Part shown: piece after piece, positions 28,624 to 36,709 of the stretch
How the letters are laid out: each line of letters starts with the position of its first letter
Position numbering within the stretch: position 1 is the first letter of the stretch
DNA from: Reyranella humidisoli
GTDB lineage: Bacteria; Pseudomonadota; Alphaproteobacteria; Reyranellales; Reyranellaceae
DNA: 64,000 nt
Reading direction: 5' to 3'
Assembly: GCF_019039055.1 (NCBI RefSeq)
Contig: NZ_JAHOPB010000002.1
Span: 62,001 to 126,000, forward strand
The notes under the pieces: generated by a model
Told to the model about the DNA's origin: nothing
Database searches by the model: none
Seen by the model: only the letters and a program-made list of their open reading frames with translations
Translations under genes and position numbers: made by a program

Positions 28624-29051
28624 TGAGCCATCCGACCGATGGAAGCTGCATCTTCTGCAAGATCGTGGCGGGGCAGTTCCCGTGCTTCAAGCTGTTCGAG
28701 GACGAGACCACCATCGCCTTCATGGACATCAACCCGGTCAATCCCGGCCATGCGCTCGCCGTCGCCAAGGGACACTGGCCGACGGTCGACGTCATCCCGA
28801 CCGACGTGCTCGGCGATGTCGCGAGGACCGCGCAGCGCGTGGCGAAGGCAGCGCTCGCCGCGTTGGAACCCACCGGCGTGAATCTCCTGCAGTCCAATGG
28901 CCCCGGAGCGGGGCAGAGCGTGCCCCATCTCCACGTCCATATCCTGCCGCGCTATCCGGACGACAAGGTCCGGCTGAACTGGGTCTATGAGCCGGGCGAC
29001 AAGGCCGAGATCGCAGCGATCTGCGAGAGGCTGAAGGCCGTCCTCGCCTAG
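28623..29051 (+). CDS. HIT family protein
   Basis: Histidine triad nucleotide-binding protein, 142 residues. The N-terminal CIFCKIVAGQFPCFKLFEDE is the HINT-type zinc/entry segment. AFMDINPVNPGHALAV precedes the nucleotide-binding H. The triad QSVPHLHVHILPR has H102, H104 and H106, with H104 as the likely nucleophile. Family members hydrolyse AMP-linked small molecules such as aminoacyl- or lysyl-AMP, a plausible link to the upstream glyQS. ATG 28623 overlaps the upstream TGA by one base. Confidence 0.93.
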   Translation: MSHPTDGSCIFCKIVAGQFPCFKLFEDETTIAFMDINPVNPGHALAVAKGHWPTVDVIPTDVLGDVARTAQRVAKAALAALEPTGVNLLQSNGPGAGQSVPHLHVHILPRYPDDKVRLNWVYEPGDKAEIAAICERLKAVLA

Positions 29052-29080
29052 AGTCTTTCCGTCTTAGATTGACCCACCGA

Positions 29081-29188
29081 CCTCATCCTGAGGAGGCGCG
29101 AAGCGCCGTCTCGAAGGATGGGCAACAAACTCGGTGCGCGTGCCTACCCTTCGAGACGCGCTCCTGCGGAGCGCTCCTCAGGGTGAGG
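29081..29188. repeat. Intergenic palindromic element, family A copy 2
   Basis: About 108 bases with the same ends (CCTCATCCTGAGG and CCTCAGGGTGAGG) and the same inner block (GCGCCGTCTCGAAGGATGGG) as the copy at 7625-7727. The central 30-40 bases differ. It lies between the convergent HIT and LysR genes and would fold into a long hairpin that could end both transcripts. Confidence 0.8.
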
Positions 29189-29248
29189 TGGTCTTTGCAG
29201 TGGTGATTCTTCCTCGACCGGAAAGGCCCTGGCAAGGGAGCCGGGGCT

Positions 29249-30223
29249 TCAGGCCGCGACGATCGAACTGTTGCTGCCGCTTCTGCTGCGCGGGGTGGTC
29301 GAGAACCACTCCCGCTCGTCCTTGCGGAACTGTTCGCGCACATAGTCGATCACGGTGCGGATGCGGGCGCCCTTGTTGGTCTCCTCGTGGCTGACCAGCC
29401 AGATGTCGCGGACGATCTTCAGATCGATTGGCGCGGCCACCAGGTTCGACGATTTGGCGATGTAGTCGGGGAACACCGAGATCCCATAACCGGTCTGCAC
29501 GGCCTCCATGGCCGCATAGGAGGAGTTCGTGCGCAACACCACGGACGTGCTGCGCTCGACCACCTCGCTCCACGGCTTCATGGCCGGGAGGCTGTGGAGG
29601 GTCGTGTGATCGACGACGTGATGCTCGCGCATGTCCTCGAGCTTCTGCGGCAGCCCGTAGTGCTCGATGTAGGACGGGGCAGCGAAGATCGACATGTTCA
29701 CCTGACCGACGCGCGCCGCCACCAGCTGGTTCGACGTGGGCCGGAAAAAGCGGATGGCCAGGTCGGCCTGGCGGGTGGCCAGGTCGAGGACCTGATCGCC
29801 CGCGATCACCTGGACGATGATGTCGGGATGGGTGCGGCGCAGCACCCCCAGCCGCGGCACCAGCCAGTGGGCGGCAATGCCCTCGGTTGCGGCGATGCGG
29901 ACGATGCCTGCCATCTCGCGGTCGAGACCAGCCAGATGCCGCTCGATCGCCGTGGCGTTGGACATCATCGATTCGGCCTGCACCAGCACGCCGCGGGCGG
30001 CCGGAGTGACTTCCATCCCGTGGCGGTGGCGGTCGAACAGCTTGGCCCCCAGGCGCCGCTCGAGCGCCTGAATCCGGCGACCGACCGTCGTCTGCTTGGT
30101 GTTCAACTGGGTGGCGGCGGCGCTGAAGCTTCCGGTTTTTGCAACCGCGAGGAAAAAACGCACGTCATCCCAATCGCCCAGGATGTTGGGAATTTTGGTC
30201 TTGCGCGTAGGGATCGTGACCAT
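29249..30223 (-). CDS. LysR family transcriptional regulator
   Basis: 324 residues. The N-terminal winged helix-turn-helix is at about residues 18-77 (WDDVRFFLAVAKTGSFSAAA, then KQTTVGRRIQALERRLGAKL). An effector-binding domain follows (MAGIVRIAATEGIAAHWLVP, ending near residue 300). The C-terminal tail is Ser/Arg-rich and unlike the family core. ATG 30223 has no ribosome binding site; a TATTGT element lies 14-19 bases upstream, so a very short leader is possible. It is divergent from the membrane-nucleotidyltransferase gene across 230 bases, the usual LysR arrangement, so that cluster is its likely target. Confidence 0.92.
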   Translation of the reverse strand: MVTIPTRKTKIPNILGDWDDVRFFLAVAKTGSFSAAATQLNTKQTTVGRRIQALERRLGAKLFDRHRHGMEVTPAARGVLVQAESMMSNATAIERHLAGLDREMAGIVRIAATEGIAAHWLVPRLGVLRRTHPDIIVQVIAGDQVLDLATRQADLAIRFFRPTSNQLVAARVGQVNMSIFAAPSYIEHYGLPQKLEDMREHHVVDHTTLHSLPAMKPWSEVVERSTSVVLRTNSSYAAMEAVQTGYGISVFPDYIAKSSNLVAAPIDLKIVRDIWLVSHEETNKGARIRTVIDYVREQFRKDEREWFSTTPRSRSGSNSSIVAA

Positions 30224-30453
30224 GGCAACAATCGATACAATATGGGGTCGCCCCCGTCCTTACCGGACGGAGAACTCGTAGTTTATCCTACATGATTATC
30301 CGCGGAATGTCGTTTTGTGTCTCAAAATTGGCAGATCGGGCGGTTTCGGGGGCCATTCCGGGCTCGGCGACAACCCCGGCCCCTCTATTCGCTGGTTGTT
30401 CCGCCGGTTGTATGTATCCGGATCGACGCTCGCATTGAGACCAGGAGACGCCT

Positions 30454-31749
30454 GTGGCCACCATCAGGTCAGACGGAAAAGCCATGCCGGCAGCAACGCG
30501 CGCCAGCAAAATCATCCGCTATTTGCGCAGTCCTTCGACGCGCATGGCCGCCTTTGGCGGACTTTTAACATACTTGAGCTATGCGTACGCGCACGGCGGT
30601 TGGGCTAACCCGACGCTGATCGGCGTGTCAATCTTCGTTGGGGTATTCCTTCCGAGCTACGCCAAGCTCAGTAACAAGGCCGAACTGTGGGCTAACAACC
30701 AGTTCGGCTTCGTCACGGGCGGCCGGCTCGGCCGGTTCGTCCCGCAATTGGCGTTCAACCTGGTGATGTTCTGGCTGATGTTATGGGGGGGTGCGCTCAA
30801 CCAAGCAGGGATTGCGTCCGTGGGCGGCATTGCCGGTGCCGCGCTTGTTACGACGTTGGCGTCGCAGGGCACCCAGTATCTCGGCGGCTATCTCGTGGCG
30901 CGCGGGGTGGGCGATGCGAACCGCAACACCCTGGTCGGCATCCTGGTCAACGTCACCCTCGCGGCGCTCGGCACGGCGGGCGTGCCCGGCGCCCGCGAAG
31001 CCTTTTTGTTCCTGGGATTCGGGCTCGGCGGGTCTCTCTTCATGGTCGGCCTGCTGTCGGACCTGCGGTCGGTCATGGCCCCAAAGGGTGGGATCGGCCT
31101 GTTCTTCGGCACCTACAACCCTTTTCACAACAGCCATATCGCGCTGCTTCAGTCGGCGATCGACCAGCGGGGCCTCGACAAGGTCATCATTCATCCGGTG
31201 CTGATCCCCAAGCTGCACGTCGACGCCTTCCGCAAGGGGGAGATCCGCGTCGGGCAACTGAAGGACGGCTTCCAGATCTACGAGAAGACCGACAAGGCCG
31301 ATTCCAACGTCGACTACTTCCCGACGGGAAATGTCTTCCTGCCCCCGGAAACGCGCGTGGCGCTGATCGAACTGTCTCTGGCGGAGGCCGGCCTCGCCGA
31401 CAAGGTCGAGGTCGCGGTCTATTCGGACATCTATTACGCCCAGGGCTTCCAGGGCGTGATCGCCGAGATCAAGCGGGGTCATCCCGGCGTCCGCCTGCAC
31501 ATCATCCACGGCACGGATTTCGGGGGCATGCTGGTTCGCCAGATCGCCGACGAATGCGGCTGGATCTACCCCTGGTGCATCCTGCGCCGCGACCAAGTCT
31601 CCGCCACTGCGATCAGGCGCGGCGCGAAGGGCATGACGCCGCCCATCGTCACCGATGTGCTTGCGCAGATTTCACAGAATCTTCCGACAGTTGCGGCCGG
31701 TGGCCGACGCTTCCGGAATGACAATGGCGTATTGACCGAGGGGAATTGA
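30454..31749 (+). CDS. Membrane-anchored HIGH-type nucleotidyltransferase
   Basis: 431 residues in two parts. Residues about 31-205 hold six hydrophobic spans. Residues about 212-400 form a nucleotidyltransferase of the NadD/cytidylyltransferase fold: the nucleotide-binding GTYNPFHNSH at 219-228 (G-x-x-N-P-x-H-x-x-H), HGTDFGGM near 352, and SATAIRRG at 383-390, which matches the S-x-T-x-I-R phosphate-binding end motif of NadD. The enzyme would transfer AMP or CMP to a phosphorylated substrate at the membrane. GTG 30454 has an ideal AGGAG 6 bases upstream. The N-terminal part is visibly more A/T-rich than the catalytic part, hinting at a fusion. Two GNAT genes follow, the first after 1 base. 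Substrate unknown. Confidence 0.8.
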   Translation: MATIRSDGKAMPAATRASKIIRYLRSPSTRMAAFGGLLTYLSYAYAHGGWANPTLIGVSIFVGVFLPSYAKLSNKAELWANNQFGFVTGGRLGRFVPQLAFNLVMFWLMLWGGALNQAGIASVGGIAGAALVTTLASQGTQYLGGYLVARGVGDANRNTLVGILVNVTLAALGTAGVPGAREAFLFLGFGLGGSLFMVGLLSDLRSVMAPKGGIGLFFGTYNPFHNSHIALLQSAIDQRGLDKVIIHPVLIPKLHVDAFRKGEIRVGQLKDGFQIYEKTDKADSNVDYFPTGNVFLPPETRVALIELSLAEAGLADKVEVAVYSDIYYAQGFQGVIAEIKRGHPGVRLHIIHGTDFGGMLVRQIADECGWIYPWCILRRDQVSATAIRRGAKGMTPPIVTDVLAQISQNLPTVAAGGRRFRNDNGVLTEGN

Positions 31750-31750
31750 G

Positions 31751-32368
31751 ATGAGCGACCAACCGACCGCCGAGCACAGCAACCGGCCCGAGATCACGAT
31801 CAAGCTCGCATCGACGTCCGACGAGATGATGCAGTGCTTCATGCTGCGCGCTGCCGTCTTCATGGGCGAGCAGCAGTGCCCCTACTGGGAGGAGTATGAC
31901 GGCAACGACTACACGGCCAGCCATCTGATCCTGTATGTCGACGGCGAGCCCGCCGCGTCCATTCGCGTGCGCTGGTTCGCGGGCTTCGCCAAGCTCGAGC
32001 GCGCCATCATCCTGAAGCGTTACCGCTCCTACGGCCTGTTCCTGCCGTTCGTGCACTGGGCCAAGGAGTTCTGCCGCAAGAAGGGCTATCCCAAGGCCTA
32101 CCTGCACGGCCAGAAGCGCCTGTGGCCGATCTTCGAGAAGGACGGCTTCCGCAAGGTCGACGACAAGGTCTTCCATTTCTCCGACCACGAATACGGCGCT
32201 TTCGCCTGCGATCTGGATGTCGGCGAGAATGCTCCGACGGTGACGACCGACCCGATGGTGCTGAACCGCCCCGAGGACAAGCTCGACATGCCGGGAATCC
32301 TGGAGGAGTCGATGGACCGGGGAGCGTCCAATCCGCATGCGCACTGGACCGAGCGGCGCGCGACCTGA
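31751..32368 (+). CDS. GNAT-fold protein 1 of tandem pair
   Basis: 205 residues. The GNAT N-half is clear: LRAAVFMGEQQCPYWEEYDG, then ASHLILYVDGEPAASIRVRW. It is closely related to the next gene (shared pattern RAA-x-F-x-GEQ...Y-x-EE-x-DG-x-D...A-x-H-x-I). Where motif A should carry R/Q-x-x-G-x-G/A, it has KRYRSYGLFLPFV, a poor match, so acetyl-CoA binding may be altered. After the GNAT core there is a 55-residue tail without recognised motifs. GAGGGG at 31738-31743 is its ribosome binding site, and only one base separates it from the nucleotidyltransferase stop. Substrate unknown; it could act on the product of the upstream enzyme. Confidence 0.8.
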   Translation: MSDQPTAEHSNRPEITIKLASTSDEMMQCFMLRAAVFMGEQQCPYWEEYDGNDYTASHLILYVDGEPAASIRVRWFAGFAKLERAIILKRYRSYGLFLPFVHWAKEFCRKKGYPKAYLHGQKRLWPIFEKDGFRKVDDKVFHFSDHEYGAFACDLDVGENAPTVTTDPMVLNRPEDKLDMPGILEESMDRGASNPHAHWTERRAT

Positions 32369-32381
32369 GGGAGGGAGACAC

Positions 32382-32945
32382 ATGAACACCACCAACTCGA
32401 TCGGCGGCCAGCCCGTCACCATCAAGCTCGCCATGAAGATGGAAGATTCCCTGCAGGCCTTCGCGGTCCGCGCCGCCTGCTTCATCGGCGAGCAGGATAT
32501 TCCCTACTCGGAAGAGTTCGACGGCCACGACTTCGGCGCGACCCACATCATCGCCTATCTCGGTGAAGAGCCGGTGGGCGCGGTGAGGCTGCGCTGGTTC
32601 CAGTCCTTCGCGATGCCGGAGCGGCTGGCGGTCATGCAGCGTTTCCGCGGCAACAATATCGGCGAGCTCCTGATCGAGCGCTGTCGCCAGCTCGCCGAAA
32701 GCCGGGGCGCCCGGATGCTCTACACGCAGGCCCTGCCGCGGGACATCAAGTACCTGGAGAAGCATGGCTGGCGGCGTGTCGAGGCCGGTGACGCCGGCAA
32801 GGGGCCGAATCGAGTCGTCGCGATGACGAGGCCGGTCGATCCGAATCAGCCGCTCGCGGACGCCGATGCCCCCGACGCCGTGACGGTGCGCAACGAGTCC
32901 CAGGTCGACGCAACCGGCCTGCCGCTCGGCAGCACCCGCGGCTGA
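32382..32945 (+). CDS. GNAT family N-acetyltransferase, protein 2 of tandem pair
   Basis: 187 residues, paralogous to the previous gene. VRAACFIGEQDIPYSEEFDG and ATHIIAYLGEEPVGAVRLRW form the N-half; MQRFRGNNIGELLIERC is a motif A with R-G-x-x-I-G, closer to canonical than its twin. YLEKHGWRRVE is the C-terminal strand. A 35-residue acidic tail follows. ATG 32382 has a strong GAGGGAGGGAG ribosome binding site; an in-frame start 45 bases upstream would overlap the previous gene and has none. A related pair with differing motif A suggests one active and one regulatory or altered-specificity member. Confidence 0.85.
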   Translation: MNTTNSIGGQPVTIKLAMKMEDSLQAFAVRAACFIGEQDIPYSEEFDGHDFGATHIIAYLGEEPVGAVRLRWFQSFAMPERLAVMQRFRGNNIGELLIERCRQLAESRGARMLYTQALPRDIKYLEKHGWRRVEAGDAGKGPNRVVAMTRPVDPNQPLADADAPDAVTVRNESQVDATGLPLGSTRG

Positions 32946-32983
32946 CGCCGACCTGAGAAGCCTTGCGCCGGATTGCCCTCGCC

Positions 32984-32999
32984 TGGCATCGCTTTTGCG
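32984..32999 (+). promoter_or_regulatory. Candidate sigma-54 (-24/-12) promoter
   Basis: TGGCAT-N5-TTGC matches the GG-N10-GC spacing of sigma-54 promoters, 72 bases upstream of the small gene at 33071. No enhancer-binding protein gene is in the window and a chance match is possible in 64 kb. Confidence 0.3.
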
Positions 33000-33070
33000 A
33001 TAGGCTGGGGTAACCGGCGCCAGCCGGACCAGGGGAAGCGTTGCAAGCGTAAAGCGGCGGGCGGGAAAAG

Positions 33071-33334
33071 ATGGCGGACGTCTTCGAGATCATCGTCGAA
33101 CCGAACATCCGGCGGCGCCGCGGGCGCGCGCCGCTTTCGGAGAAGAAGCGGGCGGCGGCCTTGTTCAGGGTGTGGCATGCCGTGCGCGAGATGATCGACG
33201 AGGCCCAGAGCCTCGGCGATGGGGAGCTCGTGCACTTTCTGGCCGTGTCGCAGCTGCTGGTCGAGGAGCGGGTCACGATGTTGACCAGCGGCGTGCCGGC
33301 CTTCGCGACGACGGATACGTCCCTGCCGAACTGA
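33071..33334 (+). CDS. Hypothetical small protein
   Basis: 87 residues, soluble, no signal peptide or membrane span. The N-terminal third is basic ([20 protein letters not shown]), the middle is an amphipathic helix (VWHAVREMIDEAQSLGDGEL), and the end is Thr/Ser-rich. I do not recognise the family. A purine-rich GGGAAAAG directly precedes the ATG, which supports translation. It lies after the twin GNAT genes and ends 13 bases from the convergent ABC permease gene. Confidence 0.65.
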   Translation: MADVFEIIVEPNIRRRRGRAPLSEKKRAAALFRVWHAVREMIDEAQSLGDGELVHFLAVSQLLVEERVTMLTSGVPAFATTDTSLPN

Positions 33335-33347
33335 GGCGCTCCGTCGC

Positions 33348-34235
33348 CTACTTGTGGCGGGGATCCAGCGCGTCGCGCAGGCCATCGCCCAGGAGGTTGA
33401 ACGACAGCACCGCGAAGAAGATCGCGAAGCCCGGCCAGAAGGCCATCCAGGGGGCTTGGGCGATGAAGCGCTGTGCGGAGTTCAGCATGCTGCCCCACGA
33501 GGGGGACGGCGGCTGCTGGCCGAGGCCGAGGAACGACAGCGCCGCCTCGGCGATGATGGCGCCGGCGATCGCCAGCGAGGCCTGGACCAGCAGTGGCGGC
33601 ACGATGTTGGGTAGGACGTGGCGCAGCGCGATGCGCCAGTGCGGATTGCCGACGGCGCGCGCGGCCTCGACATAATCCTCGACCTTGGCGGCGATGGTCT
33701 GGCCGCGCGTCAGCCGGATGAAGACCGGCGTGGCGGTGACACCGATGGCGATCATGGCATTGGTCAGGCTCGGCCCCAGGAACGCGGCCAGGGCGATCGC
33801 CAGGATCAGGAACGGGACGGCAAGCATGGCGTCGACGATGCGCGACAGCACCGCATCGATCCAGCCGCCGGCATAGCCCGCCAGCAGGCCGAGCGGCACG
33901 CCGATGCCGAGCGCGATGCCGACCGAGACGAGTCCGGCGCTGAGCGAGGCGCGGGCGCCCCAGATGATGCGGGCCAGCACGTCGCGGCCGACCTCGTCGG
34001 TGCCCAGCCAATGCGCCCAGGAGGGCGGCTTGCGCACCTCGGTGAAGCTCGTGGCGATGGGGTCGTAGGGCGCGATCAGCGGGGCCAGGATCGCGACCAG
34101 GATGAACAGCACCACGACCACGAGGCCGAACATGGCGCCCTTGCGCCGCTTCAGCCGGCGCCAGGCGCGCGCCCACGGGTTCTCCTCGCGGGCGTCGGCG
34201 GCGGCAACGGTCGGGGTGACGGCGGTGGCGGTCAT
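33348..34235 (-). CDS. Peptide-type ABC transporter permease (DppC/GsiD family)
   Basis: Inner-membrane permease, 295 residues, six spans. After the first span the periplasmic part ends in WLGTDEVGRDVLARIIWGAR, a DppC hallmark. The EAA loop is EAARAVGNPHWRIALRHVLPN, and ALSFLGLGQQPPSPSWGSML is conserved. ATG 34235 is the start; the reading frame runs further into the partner permease but that is not coding. It is the last gene of a second five-gene importer on this strand (order: DppD, DppF, binding protein, DppB, DppC). Confidence 0.93.
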   Translation of the reverse strand: MTATAVTPTVAAADAREENPWARAWRRLKRRKGAMFGLVVVVLFILVAILAPLIAPYDPIATSFTEVRKPPSWAHWLGTDEVGRDVLARIIWGARASLSAGLVSVGIALGIGVPLGLLAGYAGGWIDAVLSRIVDAMLAVPFLILAIALAAFLGPSLTNAMIAIGVTATPVFIRLTRGQTIAAKVEDYVEAARAVGNPHWRIALRHVLPNIVPPLLVQASLAIAGAIIAEAALSFLGLGQQPPSPSWGSMLNSAQRFIAQAPWMAFWPGFAIFFAVLSFNLLGDGLRDALDPRHK

Positions 34236-34240
34236 GTCGG

Positions 34241-35182
34241 TCAGCCCCGCAGCCGCGGATTGACGAGCACATAGGCCACGTCGGCCAGCAGGTTCAGCAC
34301 GATGTAGGTCGTGGCCGTGACCAGCACGACTCCCTGCACCACCGCATAGTCGCGGTTGAACACCGAATCGACGATCAGCTTGCCGAAGCCCGGAATGGTG
34401 AAGATCTGTTCGGTCAGCACCGCGCCCGAGAGCAGCGTGCCGAATTCGAGAGCACCCAGGGTGATGACCGGCGTCATCGCGTTGCGCAACGCATGCTTCA
34501 GCACGACGCGCTTTTCGTAGAGGCCCTTGGCGCGGGCGGTTCGCACATAGTCCGCGCTCATCGCCTGCAGCATGGCGCTGCGCGTGTGGCGCATCAGGAC
34601 GGCGGCGATGGCGTTTCCCAGCACGAAGGCGGGCATCACCGTGGTCGCGAGGCTGGCGCGCCAGTCCTCGCCCAGGCGGACGTAGCCCGAGGCGGGCAGC
34701 CAGCCCAGGGTCACCGAGAACAGGAAGATCATCAGGATGCCCAGCCAGAAATTGGGCGTGCTGAGGCCCCACAGGGCGAAGACGTTGGCGCCGTAATCCC
34801 AGGCGGTGTCCTTCTTCACCGCCGAGATGATGCCGGCCGGGATGCCGATTCCCAGCGCCACGACCAGCGCCATGGCCGCGAGCTGGAGGGTCACCGGCAG
34901 CTTCTCGGCGACCAGCGACGACACCGAGGCCTTGAGGCGCATCGACTCGCCCAGGTTCCCCGCGAGCACGCCCTTGATCCAGTAGAAATACTGGATCGGG
35001 ATCGGCTCGTTCAGCCGGTACTGCTCGCGGATCTCCTCGAGCACCTTCGGGTCGCGTTCCTCTCCCGCCATGATCAGCGCCGGATCGCCCGGCAGGAGCT
35101 GCTGCAGGCCGAAGATCAGCATCGACACCAGGATCAGTGTCGGGATGATCTGCAGCAGCCGCTGGGAGAGGAAGGTGAGCAA
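34241..35182 (-). CDS. Peptide-type ABC transporter permease (DppB/GsiC family)
   Basis: Inner-membrane permease of 313 residues, six spans. The N-terminus LSQRLLQIIPTLILVSMLIF and LLPGDPALIMAGEERDPKVL are typical for DppB. The EAA loop is ARAKGLYEKRVVLKHALRNA, and EFGTLLSGAVLTEQIFTIPG with FNRDYAVVQG completes the family pattern. It lies 9 bases after the binding-protein gene and 5 bases before the DppC-type gene, consistent with one operon. Confidence 0.93.
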   Translation of the reverse strand: MLTFLSQRLLQIIPTLILVSMLIFGLQQLLPGDPALIMAGEERDPKVLEEIREQYRLNEPIPIQYFYWIKGVLAGNLGESMRLKASVSSLVAEKLPVTLQLAAMALVVALGIGIPAGIISAVKKDTAWDYGANVFALWGLSTPNFWLGILMIFLFSVTLGWLPASGYVRLGEDWRASLATTVMPAFVLGNAIAAVLMRHTRSAMLQAMSADYVRTARAKGLYEKRVVLKHALRNAMTPVITLGALEFGTLLSGAVLTEQIFTIPGFGKLIVDSVFNRDYAVVQGVVLVTATTYIVLNLLADVAYVLVNPRLRG

Positions 35183-35191
35183 GGTCCGGTC

Positions 35192-36709
35192 TTACTTCAG
35201 CTTGACGCCGACGACGCGGATCAATCCGTCGGGCATCTGCTTGTAACCGTCGACCTTGTCGGACAGAGCGACCAGGACGCGGCGATGGTAGAGGTACTTG
35301 ATCGAGCCCTCGGGCAGATACTTGGCGGCGACCTTCTCGTAGATCTTCTTGCGCTCCGCCGGATCGCTCTTGATGCGCGCCTCGTTGTGCCAGGCGTCGA
35401 CGTCCTTGTCGCAGTAGCCGGAGTTGTTCTGCGGCTGGCCGCAGACCTGGAAGATGTAGGAGTTGCCGTCGGGATCGCTACGGCCCGACCAGCCGATGAG
35501 GTAGAGCTGGTACTCGCCGCTCTCCGACTGCTTCAGCGACGTGGCGAACTCCGTGACGCGGATCTTGAGGTCGAAGCCGGTCTCCGCGACCATCGACTGC
35601 AGCACCTCGGCGACCTGCCGGGTTTCGGGATTGTTCGGCACCATGAAGTCGAGCGACATGCGGCCTGTGACGCCCGCCTCCTTGAGCAATGCCTTCGCCT
35701 TTGCAATGTCCCTCTTCGGTACCGGGAAGGCCTGCTGGTAGTAGGGATTGGTCGGGTTGATCCACTGGTTGCCGACGACGAACTCGCCGTTGAAGACGAC
35801 CTGGTTCAGCGCGTCGCGGTCGATCGACAGCTCGAAGGCCTGGCGGACGCGGGCGTCCTTGGCCAGCGGCGTATCGGCCTTCGGTCCGTTGGACAGGTTG
35901 ATGGTGAGGCCCTGGTAGCCGAGCTCGACGGCCGTCACCAGCTTGAGCTTCGGGTTGTCACGCACCGTCTTGATGTCGGTCGCCAGCACGCGCTCGATCA
36001 TGTCGAGGCTGCCCGAGCGCAGGTTGGCTAGGCGCACGGTCGAGTCGGTGATGGGCAGGTAGGTGATCTTGTCGATGAACACCTGGTCCTTGTTCCAGTA
36101 GTCGGCGAACTTCTCGACGATGATGCGGTCCTGCTGCACGCGCTCGACGAACTTGTACGGGCCGGCGCAAACCGGCTTCAGGCCGAACTTGTCGCCCGCT
36201 GCTTCGGCGGCCTTGGGTGAGACCATCATGCCGGCGCGGTCGGTGAGCTGCGCCAGCAGGGGCGAGAAGGGTTCCTTCAGGTTCAGCTTGATGGTTGCCG
36301 GGTCGACGACGTCGATGGAAGTGACCGAGGCGAGCTCGGGCCTGCGGAACGAGCCCTTCATGTTGAGGTGACGGTCCAGGCTGTACTTCGCTGCGGCGGC
36401 GTCGAACGTTTCGCCATCATGGAACTTCACGCCCGGTCGCAGCTTGATGGTGACCGTCTTGCCGTCGGCCGAGGTCTCGTGCGCGGTGGCGAGCTGTGGC
36501 ACCACGTTGAGCTTCTCGTCGATGTCGAACAGCTTGTCGCAGATCGAGGCGAAGACGATGCGGCCGACATAGGTGCGGGCGAGCGTCGGGTCGAGCACGT
36601 CGGGATCCTCGGCAAGGCCGATCCGCAGGTTGCTCTGGGCGGCCGCGCCCGACAGGGCGAGGCCCATGAACGCGGCGGCGAGCGTCAGGCGATGGAACGT
36701 GTTCTTCAT
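35192..36709 (-). CDS. Peptide-type ABC transporter substrate-binding protein (SBP_bac_5)
   Basis: 505-residue periplasmic receptor. The signal peptide is residues 1-25 ([20 protein letters not shown], then AAAQ). Family motifs are [20 protein letters not shown] and [15 protein letters not shown]. Two cysteines near the C-terminus ([11 protein letters not shown]) may form a disulfide, a feature absent from the receptor at 9867. GGAGG 5 bases upstream fixes ATG 36709, which overlaps the TGA of the upstream ATPase gene. The operon's association with a gamma-glutamyltransferase-like gene suggests a gamma-glutamyl peptide or glutathione-type ligand, by analogy with GsiB. Confidence 0.92.
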   Translation of the reverse strand: MKNTFHRLTLAAAFMGLALSGAAAQSNLRIGLAEDPDVLDPTLARTYVGRIVFASICDKLFDIDEKLNVVPQLATAHETSADGKTVTIKLRPGVKFHDGETFDAAAAKYSLDRHLNMKGSFRRPELASVTSIDVVDPATIKLNLKEPFSPLLAQLTDRAGMMVSPKAAEAAGDKFGLKPVCAGPYKFVERVQQDRIIVEKFADYWNKDQVFIDKITYLPITDSTVRLANLRSGSLDMIERVLATDIKTVRDNPKLKLVTAVELGYQGLTINLSNGPKADTPLAKDARVRQAFELSIDRDALNQVVFNGEFVVGNQWINPTNPYYQQAFPVPKRDIAKAKALLKEAGVTGRMSLDFMVPNNPETRQVAEVLQSMVAETGFDLKIRVTEFATSLKQSESGEYQLYLIGWSGRSDPDGNSYIFQVCGQPQNNSGYCDKDVDAWHNEARIKSDPAERKKIYEKVAAKYLPEGSIKYLYHRRVLVALSDKVDGYKQMPDGLIRVVGVKLK

